A DNA stretch of 47,753 nt from a virus. The stretch spans positions 1-47,753 of the IMG/VR virus record IMGVR_UViG_3300031565_000064. One strand, 5' to 3'. The position numbers and the translations under genes were made by a program. Shown here one piece after another: positions 1-7,681 of this stretch. Every line of letters begins with the position of its first letter. The stretch's first letter is position 1. The notes beneath the pieces are model-generated. The model saw only the letters and a list, made by a program, of their open reading frames with translations. It did no database searches and was not told where the DNA came from.

Positions 1-173
1 TGGCAACGGATATAAACAAAACAAATGCTTTAACTAAACCTAAACCTGTAAAAGAATTAACTACCCGAAATAAGTTTATTGATTTAATGCAAAAGCAGGT
101 AGATGAGAAAGGCAATAGAAAGTTTACTGATGAAGAGATAGAGGAGTTAGCGGATAAAAACGAATTAAAGTAA
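1..173 (+). CDS. Small hypothetical protein, 5' end cut by the window
   Basis: An open frame ends at the TAA at 171-173 and reads back to the first complete codon at position 3. The window opens with TG GCA ACG, so one missing base (A) would give an ATG; the gene is probably nearly complete at about 57 residues. The product is Lys/Glu-rich and hydrophilic, with an acidic C-terminal helix (DEEIEELADKNE). It sits just before the MuF-like gene, where portal-associated small proteins are often found. I do not recognise the family. Confidence 0.6.
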   Translation, partial: ATDINKTNALTKPKPVKELTTRNKFIDLMQKQVDEKGNRKFTDEEIEELADKNELK

Positions 174-295
174 CAATTTCTAGGTGCGGTTCATTACCGC
201 TTTACAGTGCCTAAACACTGACTAGCTGACACACTTTTAGGGGTGTATGGTTAAAATCCATATACCCCTTTTTTGTGTGAAAAAAAATAAAAATT
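174..295 (+). other. Structured intergenic RNA region between gene 1 and the MuF-like gene
   Basis: This 122-base gap contains three consecutive hairpins: GCGGT/ACCGC near 186-200, CAGTG/CACTG near 205-220, and the terminator-like hairpin at 239-275. The MuF-like ATG at 296 has no obvious Shine-Dalgarno sequence. The 3' part (ACTTTT-AGGGGTGT ... CCCCTTTTTTG) closely resembles 47256-47315. The hairpins are seen directly; any role as a small RNA or processing/attenuation element is inference. Confidence 0.4.
239..275 (+). terminator. Rho-independent terminator-like hairpin
   Basis: AGGGGTGTATGG (239-250) pairs with CCATATACCCCT (258-269), with one G-U pair, around the loop TTAAAAT, followed by a T run. 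The loop and closing pairs (GGTTAAAATCC) also look like a tRNA T-arm, and the same 11-mer occurs in the tRNA-like element at 37055-37065. Confidence 0.7.
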
Positions 296-1123
296 ATGTG
301 TGAAATTTGCAAAGATAAAAAAGATTTAGTTACCTCAAATGCCGATGCTAATAGACAGGTTGCTATTGATTTAGCTAAAAAACTTAAACTTGAACCTGCC
401 TTTGCAAAAGACATAAGAATACTTTTAAATACGATTATAACTGATTATGAAGTGTTTTATGGTGTAACAGGACAAGTACCTAGTATGCAACCTTATCAAG
501 ATGACTTAACAGGTATTTTGAAAAATCATTATCGTAAAACCAGTAAACAATTTAAAAATAATATTACAGGTAATTTAGATAAAACAGAAGAAGTTAAGAA
601 TTTAGAAAATGCAGTTAGTGTGGCTATGGCAAATTATATTAATCAACATTCTACAGAACAGGCACAATTTATTAACCGCACAACGCAAAATGAAATAACA
701 GATATTACAAGAAAAACTATAGTGAATGCATCTATTGAGGGCGAACAATTAAGTAATTCAGAAGTTGCCACTAAAGTTAAACTGGATTATAAAAAACAAA
801 TACCTGCTAGAGCTGATACTATAGCAATGACCGAAGTAAATAATGTTAGTGAAACATCTAAACAAACAGAGGCTAGTATGGTTTATGTAAGTGGATTAGT
901 TGTGGCAGGAACTGCGGTGGCTGGATTAATGCAAAAAACTTGGCATACTGTTTTAGATAGTAAAACAAGAACTTCACACGCAAGGGCAGACGGGCAGACT
1001 GTAGATACCAATCAACCTTTTTTCGTTGGTGGTGAGCCATTACGATATCCAAGTGATAGTAGGGGAAGTGTGGGTAATACAATAAATTGCAGATGTTCTG
1101 TTACTTATGGATTAAGGAAATAA
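296..1123 (+). CDS. MuF-like minor head (head morphogenesis) protein
   Basis: 275 residues. The C-terminal 60 residues carry the MuF signature: HTVLDSKTRTSHARADGQ near residue 217, a G-G-E-x-L-x-Y-P segment, then NTINCRC near the end. Family members are minor capsid proteins that help package or eject DNA and usually lie directly after the portal gene, which fits this position. The N-terminus (MCEICKDKKDL) is unusual in having two cysteines so early. No good ribosome-binding site precedes the ATG, which directly follows a terminator-like hairpin; an internal start is possible but none is clearly better. Confidence 0.85.
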   Translation: MCEICKDKKDLVTSNADANRQVAIDLAKKLKLEPAFAKDIRILLNTIITDYEVFYGVTGQVPSMQPYQDDLTGILKNHYRKTSKQFKNNITGNLDKTEEVKNLENAVSVAMANYINQHSTEQAQFINRTTQNEITDITRKTIVNASIEGEQLSNSEVATKVKLDYKKQIPARADTIAMTEVNNVSETSKQTEASMVYVSGLVVAGTAVAGLMQKTWHTVLDSKTRTSHARADGQTVDTNQPFFVGGEPLRYPSDSRGSVGNTINCRCSVTYGLRK

Positions 1124-1154
1124 ATTATGAAAATAAATTTAGGAGATAAATAAT

Positions 1155-1922
1155 ATGGAAACATTGGATGTAAAGATTTCTACAATAAGTGATTTAAAAT
1201 TAAAAAAAGAAAACGGTAAATTATTCCTTCGTGGTTACGCAAACACTAAAGGCACGGCTGATAGATATGGGGATATTCCTACTGTTTTTAACAGAGATTT
1301 TATTTACGAATTAACGCAGTTTAAGAAAAATCCTGTTATGTTAATAAATCACGAAAATAAAGTTGAAAATATTGCAGGTAGTTTTACTAAATTGGAAGAA
1401 GACGACAAAGGTTTATATTTTGAAAGTGAATTTAGCCAAAGTGATTTACCACTTATAAAACACGCTAGAACTGTTTATGGCGAGGGACACGCTAAAGCGT
1501 TATCTATTGCAGGTAAATTTCTATATGAAGATGAAGACAATCCAAAGCATTTAACACTAGCAAAGATTTATGAAATTAGTTTAGTTCCTGTACCTGCCGA
1601 CCCTAATAGTTTAGCAGTTGCTTTTGAAAAGGCGTACAAGGAATTAAACGAAAAAAAGGAAGTTAAAAAATCTGAAGTAGAAATAAAAGAAATTGAAACT
1701 ATTAAGTCTTTGAGTGAGTTAGAGACTTATTTAAAAACGAAAGGAATAAGTAATAAAGAGGCTTTGATAGTAATATCAAAAGTAAAACAATTTTCTAACA
1801 GTGATTGTAAAGAAAATACCCAGCGTGATGCTGGTAAAATAGACCTTAAAGCTATTAATAATAAATTAAATGAAGTTATTTTTGGCTTAAAGATAAATGA
1901 AAGTTTAAGAAAAATAAAATAG
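1155..1922 (+). CDS. Prohead protease, HK97 type, with C-terminal helical extension
   Basis: 255 residues. The first 160 fit the HK97/herpesvirus-fold prohead protease: a GYA(N) strand near 27-30, the catalytic histidine in LINHENKV (His66) and the catalytic serine in KALSIAGKF (Ser117), followed by EISLVPVPADP. Proteases of this family cleave scaffold and capsid protein during head maturation. Residues 160-255 are charged and helical and may act as scaffold, because no separate scaffold gene is visible. AGGAGATAAATAAT precedes the start. It lies directly before the capsid gene, as is usual. Confidence 0.9.
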   Translation: METLDVKISTISDLKLKKENGKLFLRGYANTKGTADRYGDIPTVFNRDFIYELTQFKKNPVMLINHENKVENIAGSFTKLEEDDKGLYFESEFSQSDLPLIKHARTVYGEGHAKALSIAGKFLYEDEDNPKHLTLAKIYEISLVPVPADPNSLAVAFEKAYKELNEKKEVKKSEVEIKEIETIKSLSELETYLKTKGISNKEALIVISKVKQFSNSDCKENTQRDAGKIDLKAINNKLNEVIFGLKINESLRKIK

Positions 1923-1934
1923 GAGATTAAAATT

Positions 1935-3245
1935 ATGGAATTGCAAACAATACAAAAAGATATAGATAAAAATTTATCTACTCTTGGCGATATGGTAAAA
2001 GCCACGCAGGAAAGAATAGATAAACTTGAAAAAAGTACCGATGCTGTTACTAAAGCAGAATTGGAACAGATTGGAAAGAAGTCTACTGAATTAGAAGATA
2101 AAATTCAAAAACAATCTGCAGCTAGAGATGCTTTAAAAAAACAGGTTGATGAACTTGAAAAAGCTAAATATAGGTTTGGTGTAGGTTCTGAAGAAGAATT
2201 AAAAAATATGTCTAAAGAATATGATAAAGATATTAGAACATATATGCGTAAAGGTGTTATACCAAAACAAGAAAATATAGATAATATGCTTGAAAATATG
2301 ATAAGAAAAAATATTAAAAGCATAAGTGATGAAGAAATTCCAATGGCAAAAAAGGAACTTTCTGTTATTATAAATCCTGAAGGCGGATATTTAGTAAGCC
2401 CACAAAGACTTTCTAAAATGGTTGAAAGAAGTTTTGAAACTTCACCTATAAGAAGAGTTGCCAGTATAGAAACAACAACTACCGATAGCGTGGAACTTAT
2501 CATTGATGATAATGAAGCGTCTAGTGGTGGTTGGATTGGAGAAAAGCAGGCAAGAACTAATACAGACACACCTGAAATAGGAAAACTCACAATATTTAAT
2601 CACGAACAATTTGCCAAACCTAGAGCCACTCAAAAAATACTTGATGATGCTGGTTTTGATATTGAAGGTTGGCTAATGAGAAAAGTTGAGGATAAGTTTA
2701 TAAGAACTGAAAACACTGCTTTCATAAGTGGGAATGGAGTAGGTAAACCTAAAGGATTTTTAAGTTATCCAGCTTGGGCAGTTCAAGGAACTTACGAAAG
2801 AGGCAAAATAGAGCAAATTACATCTGCTACAAGTGGAACTTTGGGAGCTGATGATTATATTGATACTCAAGGTTCTTTACAAGAAATATATCAACCTAGA
2901 GCTGTGTGGATGATGAAACGCTCAACTTGGACTAATGCAAAAAAATTAAAAGACGGACAAGGTAATTACTTGATTGATTTCACTTTGCTTAAAGATGGTA
3001 CTGATATGAGAATGTTAGGGAAACCAGTAATTTTTGCAGATGATATGCCAGCTATTGCAGGAAGTGCATTATCCGTTGCATATGGCGATTTCAATATGGG
3101 CTACACAATTGTTGATAGATTAGGAATAAGAGTTTTAAGAGACCCTTATTCTGCCAAGCCTTATATAGAATTTTATACTACGAAAAGAGTTGGTGGAGAT
3201 GTAACCAATTATGAAAGCATAAAAATTCTAAAAGTACAGGCATAA
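1935..3245 (+). CDS. Major capsid protein, HK97 fold
   Basis: 436 residues. Residues 1-75 are a strongly coiled-coil, Lys/Glu-rich segment like the HK97 delta domain that is removed by the prohead protease. From about 140 onward comes the capsid core: NPEGGYLVSP, RRVASIETTTTDSVELIID, then the AxFISGNGVGKPKGFL motif near 255-275 and a C-terminal GDFNMGYTIVDRLGIRVLRDPY segment, all typical of HK97-type capsids. Starts 12 bases after the protease behind AGGAGATTAAAATT. The main structural protein of the head. Confidence 0.93.
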   Translation: MELQTIQKDIDKNLSTLGDMVKATQERIDKLEKSTDAVTKAELEQIGKKSTELEDKIQKQSAARDALKKQVDELEKAKYRFGVGSEEELKNMSKEYDKDIRTYMRKGVIPKQENIDNMLENMIRKNIKSISDEEIPMAKKELSVIINPEGGYLVSPQRLSKMVERSFETSPIRRVASIETTTTDSVELIIDDNEASSGGWIGEKQARTNTDTPEIGKLTIFNHEQFAKPRATQKILDDAGFDIEGWLMRKVEDKFIRTENTAFISGNGVGKPKGFLSYPAWAVQGTYERGKIEQITSATSGTLGADDYIDTQGSLQEIYQPRAVWMMKRSTWTNAKKLKDGQGNYLIDFTLLKDGTDMRMLGKPVIFADDMPAIAGSALSVAYGDFNMGYTIVDRLGIRVLRDPYSAKPYIEFYTTKRVGGDVTNYESIKILKVQA

Positions 3246-3269
3246 AAATAATTTAAAGGAGAAATATAA

Positions 3270-3704
3270 ATGAATAGAGAAATATCAAGCAATATATTTA
3301 CAGCTGAAGCATTAGCACCGCAGGAAATAGCTTCTGATACTACAACTGTAGGAGCTATTTTAGACCTTGCAAATTATGATGGTGGAGCTACTTTAGCTAT
3401 ACATAGCGGTACTCTTACAGACGGAACTTATACGCCATTAGTTGAGGAAGGCGATGACCCAGCACTTTCTGATGCAGCAGCTGTTGCAGATACTGACCTT
3501 TACAGAAAAGGGGTAACAAGCGGACAGGAAGCTGATGCGGCTTTTGCTGCAACTGATGATAACGAAATACATAAACTAGCTTACATTGGTACTAAAAGAT
3601 ATATCAGATTAAGCATAGTTTCTGCGAGTACATCTTCGGGTGGTTTTTTATCTGCAATGGCATTAAAAGACCCTGAAATAAAAGATGTAGGCGATAGTGC
3701 TTAA
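3270..3704 (+). CDS. Accessory head protein of unknown function
   Basis: 144 residues, acidic, rich in Ala/Thr/Asp/Gly, and predicted beta-rich. It follows the capsid gene by 24 bases with a good AGGAGA site. Proteins of this size and position often decorate or stabilise the shell, and the text (SGTLTDGTYTPLVEEGDD ... RYIRLSI) reads like a beta-sandwich virion protein. Assignment rests on context and composition; no family motif was recognised with certainty. Confidence 0.6.
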   Translation: MNREISSNIFTAEALAPQEIASDTTTVGAILDLANYDGGATLAIHSGTLTDGTYTPLVEEGDDPALSDAAAVADTDLYRKGVTSGQEADAAFAATDDNEIHKLAYIGTKRYIRLSIVSASTSSGGFLSAMALKDPEIKDVGDSA

Positions 3705-3717
3705 AAGGAATACTTAA

Positions 3718-4041
3718 ATGAAAATTAAGTTTAATAAAAATTATGATTACGCTTTTGATGGCATTAATATAACTCGTTTCAAAGAAGGGCATATTTACGA
3801 AAATATATCAGATGATTTTTGTAAATTAATGATTGAAAGGGGTTATGCTGTTGATGCTAAACCAAAAGAAATTATAATAGAAAACAAACGGGCAGAAATT
3901 GAAGACAAGAAAGAAACTTTTACTGAACCTAAACGGGATATAGGTTTGGTTACCAAAAAAAAAGTCCAAAAAAATGCAGTAGAACCTCCACTGCAAAAGA
4001 AAAGAGGCAGACCTAGTAAAAAGGGCAAGCAAAAGAAGTAA
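3718..4041 (+). CDS. Head-module protein with AT-hook-like basic tail
   Basis: 107 residues. The N-terminal 50 residues look like the small phage proteins found in head gene clusters (KEGHIYENISDDFCKLMIERGYAV). The C-terminal third is very basic and ends KKRGRPSKKGKQKK, with a GRP core typical of AT-hook minor-groove binding motifs. This suggests contact with DNA, perhaps packaged DNA; that is inference from the motif. It follows the accessory head gene by 13 bases. Confidence 0.6.
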   Translation: MKIKFNKNYDYAFDGINITRFKEGHIYENISDDFCKLMIERGYAVDAKPKEIIIENKRAEIEDKKETFTEPKRDIGLVTKKKVQKNAVEPPLQKKRGRPSKKGKQKK

Positions 4042-4045
4042 TTAA

Positions 4046-4086
4046 TTCCCCCTCTGTTTTTTAAGTTTTTTTCGGCAGAGGGGGAA
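4046..4086 (+). terminator. Strong hairpin, first of a related pair
   Basis: TTCCCCCTCTG (4046-4056) and CAGAGGGGGAA (4076-4086) form an 11-bp stem with a 19-base T-rich loop. It lies between the AT-hook-like gene and the next head gene and resembles the hairpin at 4603-4630. The T tract is in the loop, so it may be a processing or stability element rather than a classical terminator. Confidence 0.55.
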
Positions 4087-4117
4087 AATAAAAATTTAGT
4101 TTTATAGGAGATTTTAA

Positions 4118-4591
4118 ATGGCAGGAGAAAATCAAAATACCAAAGTTGGTATAGAACAAGGCGGAGAATTACTTTTTGTTAAAAGCGGTGGTAAAATATT
4201 GATGGAAACTGGCTCTACTTTAGAAAAAGAAAGTGGAGTTACTGAAACAGGAAATAAGGTTTATTTAACTGGCGAAATAGCAGATATTTCAAGTGCTGCA
4301 TCAAGCTGGGTAGTAAGTCCAGTTGCAGGTACGATAACCAAAATATATTCGGTTATTGATGGAGTGATAACTACTGGCGATGCTGCATTATCTTTTGAAA
4401 TTGGTGGTGTTGCGGTTACAGGTGGAGGCATAACAATTGCCAATAGCGGTTCGGCAGCAGGCATTGTTGATAGTTCTACACCAACAGCTGCAAACACATT
4501 AGCAGCAGGCGGTGCATTGGAATTAATAACAGATGGTGGTTCTACCAATGCAGTTAAAGCAGTTTTGATAATAGAAATAACGCAATCTTAA
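4118..4591 (+). CDS. Probable head decoration or fibre-like protein
   Basis: 157 residues, low in charge, very rich in Gly/Ala/Thr/Ser/Ile and predicted all-beta (SPVAGTITKIYSVIDG ... ALSFEIGGVAV). Such proteins near the capsid gene are commonly surface decoration proteins. The gene has its own good AGGAGA site and is bracketed by two similar hairpins (4046-4086 and 4603-4630), which would make a discrete, highly expressed mRNA segment. Function is inferred from composition and context. Confidence 0.6.
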   Translation: MAGENQNTKVGIEQGGELLFVKSGGKILMETGSTLEKESGVTETGNKVYLTGEIADISSAASSWVVSPVAGTITKIYSVIDGVITTGDAALSFEIGGVAVTGGGITIANSGSAAGIVDSSTPTAANTLAAGGALELITDGGSTNAVKAVLIIEITQS

Positions 4592-4602
4592 TCTTAATTA
4601 AA

Positions 4603-4630
4603 TCCCCTTTGTCTATTATGGCAGAGGGGA
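4603..4630 (+). terminator. Hairpin, second of a related pair
   Basis: TCCCCTTTG (4603-4611) pairs with CAGAGGGGA (4622-4630) with one G-U pair. Similar in sequence to the 4046-4086 hairpin; the two flank the decoration-like gene. No T run follows, so termination is uncertain. Confidence 0.45.
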
Positions 4631-4649
4631 AATAAGGGGTTAGTAATAA

Positions 4650-5498
4650 ATGAGCTATGATTATTACCGAAATAATGTAGAAAAATATCAACCAAGTAGT
4701 TATAAGGTTTTGTTTAAACCAGTTACATTGCCTATTAGTTTAGTAGAGGCAAAAGAGCATTTAAAAGTTGATGACACAAGTTCTGATGCTTATATAAGTT
4801 CTCTTATTTCTAGTGTAACCTTATTTGCAGAAAAATATACTAAACGAGATTTTATAACTAAAAAATATTTAACTTATATTGATTGTTTCTTTGAACCTAT
4901 AACACTTCGTAGGAATAAAGTGTTTGAAATTATAAGTATTAAATATTTGTTGGATAATGTTTTAACTACGGTTGATAGCTCAATTTATTATTTAACTGAC
5001 GAACAAAATGATTTTGCAGATATTCTATTAACAGACGGTAGTAGTTTCCCTAGCAGTGTAGATAATAGACGACAAGCAGTTCAAATACAATTCTATTCAG
5101 GTTTTGGGATAAAAATAGATAGTGCTATATTGGCAGGTGGAACAGTAACGGTAACCACAGTAAACGACCACTATTTTACAAGCGGACAAAAAATAGTTAT
5201 TAGTGGTGCGATTGAGAGTAATTATAACGGCACACATACAATTACTGTAACAGGGGATAAGACATTTACATATCCACTTACCGCAACACCCACAAGCCCC
5301 GCAACGGGAACATTATTTGCAAATGATATACCACAGGATTTAAAGACAGCAATGTTACAGCATATAAGCAGGGTGTTTGAAAATAGAGGTGATTGTGATG
5401 CTGGTAATTCAGAGGCTTGCGATATAAGTTCTAGCATTAATTTACCAGCAGAAACTAAACAAACTTATTCTATGTATAGAATTTGGGAAATATTATAA
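4650..5498 (+). CDS. Head-tail connector (gp6/phiE125 gp8-like) with an inserted FCCH-like module
   Basis: 282 residues. Residues 27-100 match the gp6-like head-tail connector family: LPISLVEAKEHLKVDD, then a helical segment with FAEKYTKRDFITKKY. These proteins form the adaptor ring beneath the portal. Residues about 158-224 are an inserted beta module (SGQKIVISGAIESNYNG ... TFTYPLTATPTSPATG) also seen in the proteins at 6334 and 18147. The C-terminus then resumes the connector helix (PQDLKTAMLQHISRVFENRG). The start is preceded by AAGGGG. The stop overlaps the next ATG by one base. Confidence 0.8.
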   Translation: MSYDYYRNNVEKYQPSSYKVLFKPVTLPISLVEAKEHLKVDDTSSDAYISSLISSVTLFAEKYTKRDFITKKYLTYIDCFFEPITLRRNKVFEIISIKYLLDNVLTTVDSSIYYLTDEQNDFADILLTDGSSFPSSVDNRRQAVQIQFYSGFGIKIDSAILAGGTVTVTTVNDHYFTSGQKIVISGAIESNYNGTHTITVTGDKTFTYPLTATPTSPATGTLFANDIPQDLKTAMLQHISRVFENRGDCDAGNSEACDISSSINLPAETKQTYSMYRIWEIL

Positions 5499-5890
5499 TG
5501 ACAATCTGTAAAAACATAAGAGGAGTTAAAAGGGGAATTTGCATAGGTGATTTGGATGTAAAAATAAAGGTGCAAGTTAGAACTATTAACGCCCCTGAAA
5601 GTGGAACTGATTTTGATTTAACTTTTGCAGATGAAAAAGAAGTTTGGTCTATGGTAAAAACAGTGCGAGGAACGGAGTTATTTGATGGTGTGAGTTTAAC
5701 CAATGCTTATACACACGAGTTTTACATTAGATATTCTAGCGATTTTACGATTGATGCTCAAAACTGGTTAGAATGGAAAAATGAAAAATACGATATTGTT
5801 GATGTAGAAAACCTAGACGAAAGGAATGAGTTTTTACTTTTAAAAGCAATTAAAAAAGGCGATAAGGATATAAACGCAAATAAGGTTTAA
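5498..5890 (+). CDS. Head-tail adaptor / head closure protein (SPP1 gp16-like)
   Basis: 130 residues from the ATG at 5498, which shares one base with the upstream stop (TAATG). I prefer this coupled start to the ATG 15 bases earlier. The text VRTINAPESGTDFDLTFADEKEVWSMVKTVRGTELFDG followed by HEFYIRYSSDFTIDAQNWLEWKNEKYDI is characteristic of the phage head-tail joining/adaptor family that closes the head after packaging. It sits between the connector and the HK97 gp10-like gene, as in other phages. Confidence 0.8.
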   Translation: MTICKNIRGVKRGICIGDLDVKIKVQVRTINAPESGTDFDLTFADEKEVWSMVKTVRGTELFDGVSLTNAYTHEFYIRYSSDFTIDAQNWLEWKNEKYDIVDVENLDERNEFLLLKAIKKGDKDINANKV

Positions 5891-5893
5891 ATA

Positions 5894-6334
5894 ATGCCAA
5901 AGTATAAAGTTATTGAGAGTTCAGAAAATAAAGTTTTCAAAGTTCAAGTTAATAATTTAACTGGTAACTTTCGTACAGGTATAAGGCAAGGTTTTTGGGA
6001 AACAGGAAAAGAGTTAGTTAAAACAGCAAGTAGTGAAATTAAGAGAAAAAAGACAGGCAAAGTTTATAAATATAAAGGTAGACGAATAAGGGCTGGTGCG
6101 GCAGGTGATTACCCAGCTAATAGAAGTGGTGCAAATAGGCGTAGTCTAGATTTTCAAGTTCACGGGGCAGATGAGTTAGAATTTGGAGCAGGAGTTGATT
6201 ATAGTCCATTTTTAGAACGAGGTACAAGTAAAATGAAAGCTAGACCTTTTTTAAAACCAAGTATAACTAAAAACATAAATAAACTCCGTTCTAATTTAAG
6301 AAATAATATAAGAAGAGCGATAAGGGGCAGATAA
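5894..6334 (+). CDS. HK97 gp10-like neck / tail-joining protein
   Basis: 146 residues, strongly basic. The C-terminal half has the gp10-family signature: GDYPANRSGANRRSLDFQV, then VDYSPFLERGTSKMKARPF and a helical, Arg-rich end. The family joins the tail terminator region to the head. It lies 3 bases after the adaptor gene, and its stop overlaps the next ATG by one base. Confidence 0.82.
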   Translation: MPKYKVIESSENKVFKVQVNNLTGNFRTGIRQGFWETGKELVKTASSEIKRKKTGKVYKYKGRRIRAGAAGDYPANRSGANRRSLDFQVHGADELEFGAGVDYSPFLERGTSKMKARPFLKPSITKNINKLRSNLRNNIRRAIRGR

Positions 6335-7449
6335 TGAAAGCAAGCGACATAGTTAAACAATTACAGGCTACATTACCAATATACACTGAATTATTTAGTG
6401 ATGTGGTTACTGTTAATAGTTTAACCAAATCTACCACTACTATTACTGCCACTACTGCATTAGCTCACGGCTTAAAAACTGGCGATTATGTAAACATTCA
6501 AGGTGCTAGAGTTCCCAATGCCATAACTAGTTTAACGCAAACAGATAACATAGCAACTGCTGTAACTACAAATCCTATTGATTTAACTTTAAGAATTGGA
6601 ATTGATAAAAATGATAAATATGTAGAAATTAGCGGAGCTACTCAAACCGAATATAACGGAACTAAAAAACTATTATCAGTTATTGATAGTACATCATTTA
6701 CTTTTCAAGTTAGTGGTAATCCAACAAGTCCAGCAACTGGAAGTCCTGTTTTAAATGAGGATATAGAAAACCTTTACAACGGCTGGTATACAGTAACTAG
6801 AATTAGCGATACAGTTTTTACCTATGTTGTAAGAAAAGAACCATTAGCAAATGCAAGTGGAACTATAAAAGTACATAGCGATATAAGGGTAACTGGAAGT
6901 GCAAGTTTGGGTAGAATTATAGATGCTTATACTAAAAAAGCAATAGATAAATTATGGACTTTTGTTGTTTTAGGTGAAACTAATGCAAGTAAAAATCAAA
7001 ACTCTGTTAGAAATGATGGTGTTGGAACTTATACTTCACAAGACGATTATAGACCTAATTTATACCAAAACTTCAATATATACACTTTTGACCCTGCAAA
7101 AACAACATATGCAAGTTCGGAACGCAGAGACAGGGCAGAGGATATGAGAGCTATATTTTTTAAATGTATTTTAGGTACAAAATTTGAACGAAGTATAATT
7201 GATAACTTTGATAATTTATCAAGTGGGAATGAAAAATTAAAAACTATGTTTGTATCTGATAATTTACAGCAAGATGTAAATGCTTATTACATACATAATT
7301 TTCAATTCCAATACTCTTATGATTTAACAGCAGATGACATTGTTAAACCACAATGGAGTACCGCATTTAAAGAATTTGAGTTTTCACAAAGAAACATAGA
7401 AACTGATTTAGAAATAAGAAATATAAAAGGAAAATTACAAGGAGATTAA
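6334..7449 (+). CDS. Probable tail-completion protein with two interleaved FCCH-like modules
   Basis: 371 residues. Residues 10-35 and about 180-371 form the native fold, which I do not recognise firmly; the position between the gp10-like and sheath genes suggests a tail terminator or completion role. Residues about 36-180 hold two beta modules, one apparently nested in the other: an outer copy starting HGLKTGDYVNIQGA and finishing LYNGWYTVTRISDTVFTY, and an inner copy with VEISGATQTEYNG, FTFQVSGNPTSPATG. The same module occurs at 4650 and 18147. Start couples to the preceding stop (TAATG). Confidence 0.65.
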   Translation: MKASDIVKQLQATLPIYTELFSDVVTVNSLTKSTTTITATTALAHGLKTGDYVNIQGARVPNAITSLTQTDNIATAVTTNPIDLTLRIGIDKNDKYVEISGATQTEYNGTKKLLSVIDSTSFTFQVSGNPTSPATGSPVLNEDIENLYNGWYTVTRISDTVFTYVVRKEPLANASGTIKVHSDIRVTGSASLGRIIDAYTKKAIDKLWTFVVLGETNASKNQNSVRNDGVGTYTSQDDYRPNLYQNFNIYTFDPAKTTYASSERRDRAEDMRAIFFKCILGTKFERSIIDNFDNLSSGNEKLKTMFVSDNLQQDVNAYYIHNFQFQYSYDLTADDIVKPQWSTAFKEFEFSQRNIETDLEIRNIKGKLQGD

Positions 7450-7451
7450 AG

Positions 7452-7676
7452 ATGGAAAAAGAAAAGACGGAGTTTATAAAGTTAAAAATTAATGCTGATT
7501 TAGCAGGTTGTAAAAAAGGACAAGTTATAACTTTAAAATCAAAAAATAAAATGCCATTAGATATATATTGGCGAAAAAGAGTAAGAGACAGTATCCACGA
7601 TAATTGCGTAGAAATGGTGGAAAATAAAAAAACATCTTTTGAAATAAATAAAAAGAAATTTAAAAAAGGAGAATAA
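7452..7676 (+). CDS. Small basic protein preceding the tail sheath
   Basis: 74 residues, Lys-rich. It begins two bases after the previous stop, with the AGGAG inside the end of that gene. In Mu-like tails a small protein of similar size (Mu gp38/DUF2635 type) precedes the sheath, and the sequence (LKSKNKMPLDIYWRKRVRD) is compatible with that, but the match is weak. Confidence 0.55.
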   Translation: MEKEKTEFIKLKINADLAGCKKGQVITLKSKNKMPLDIYWRKRVRDSIHDNCVEMVENKKTSFEINKKKFKKGE

Positions 7677-7681
7677 TTATT

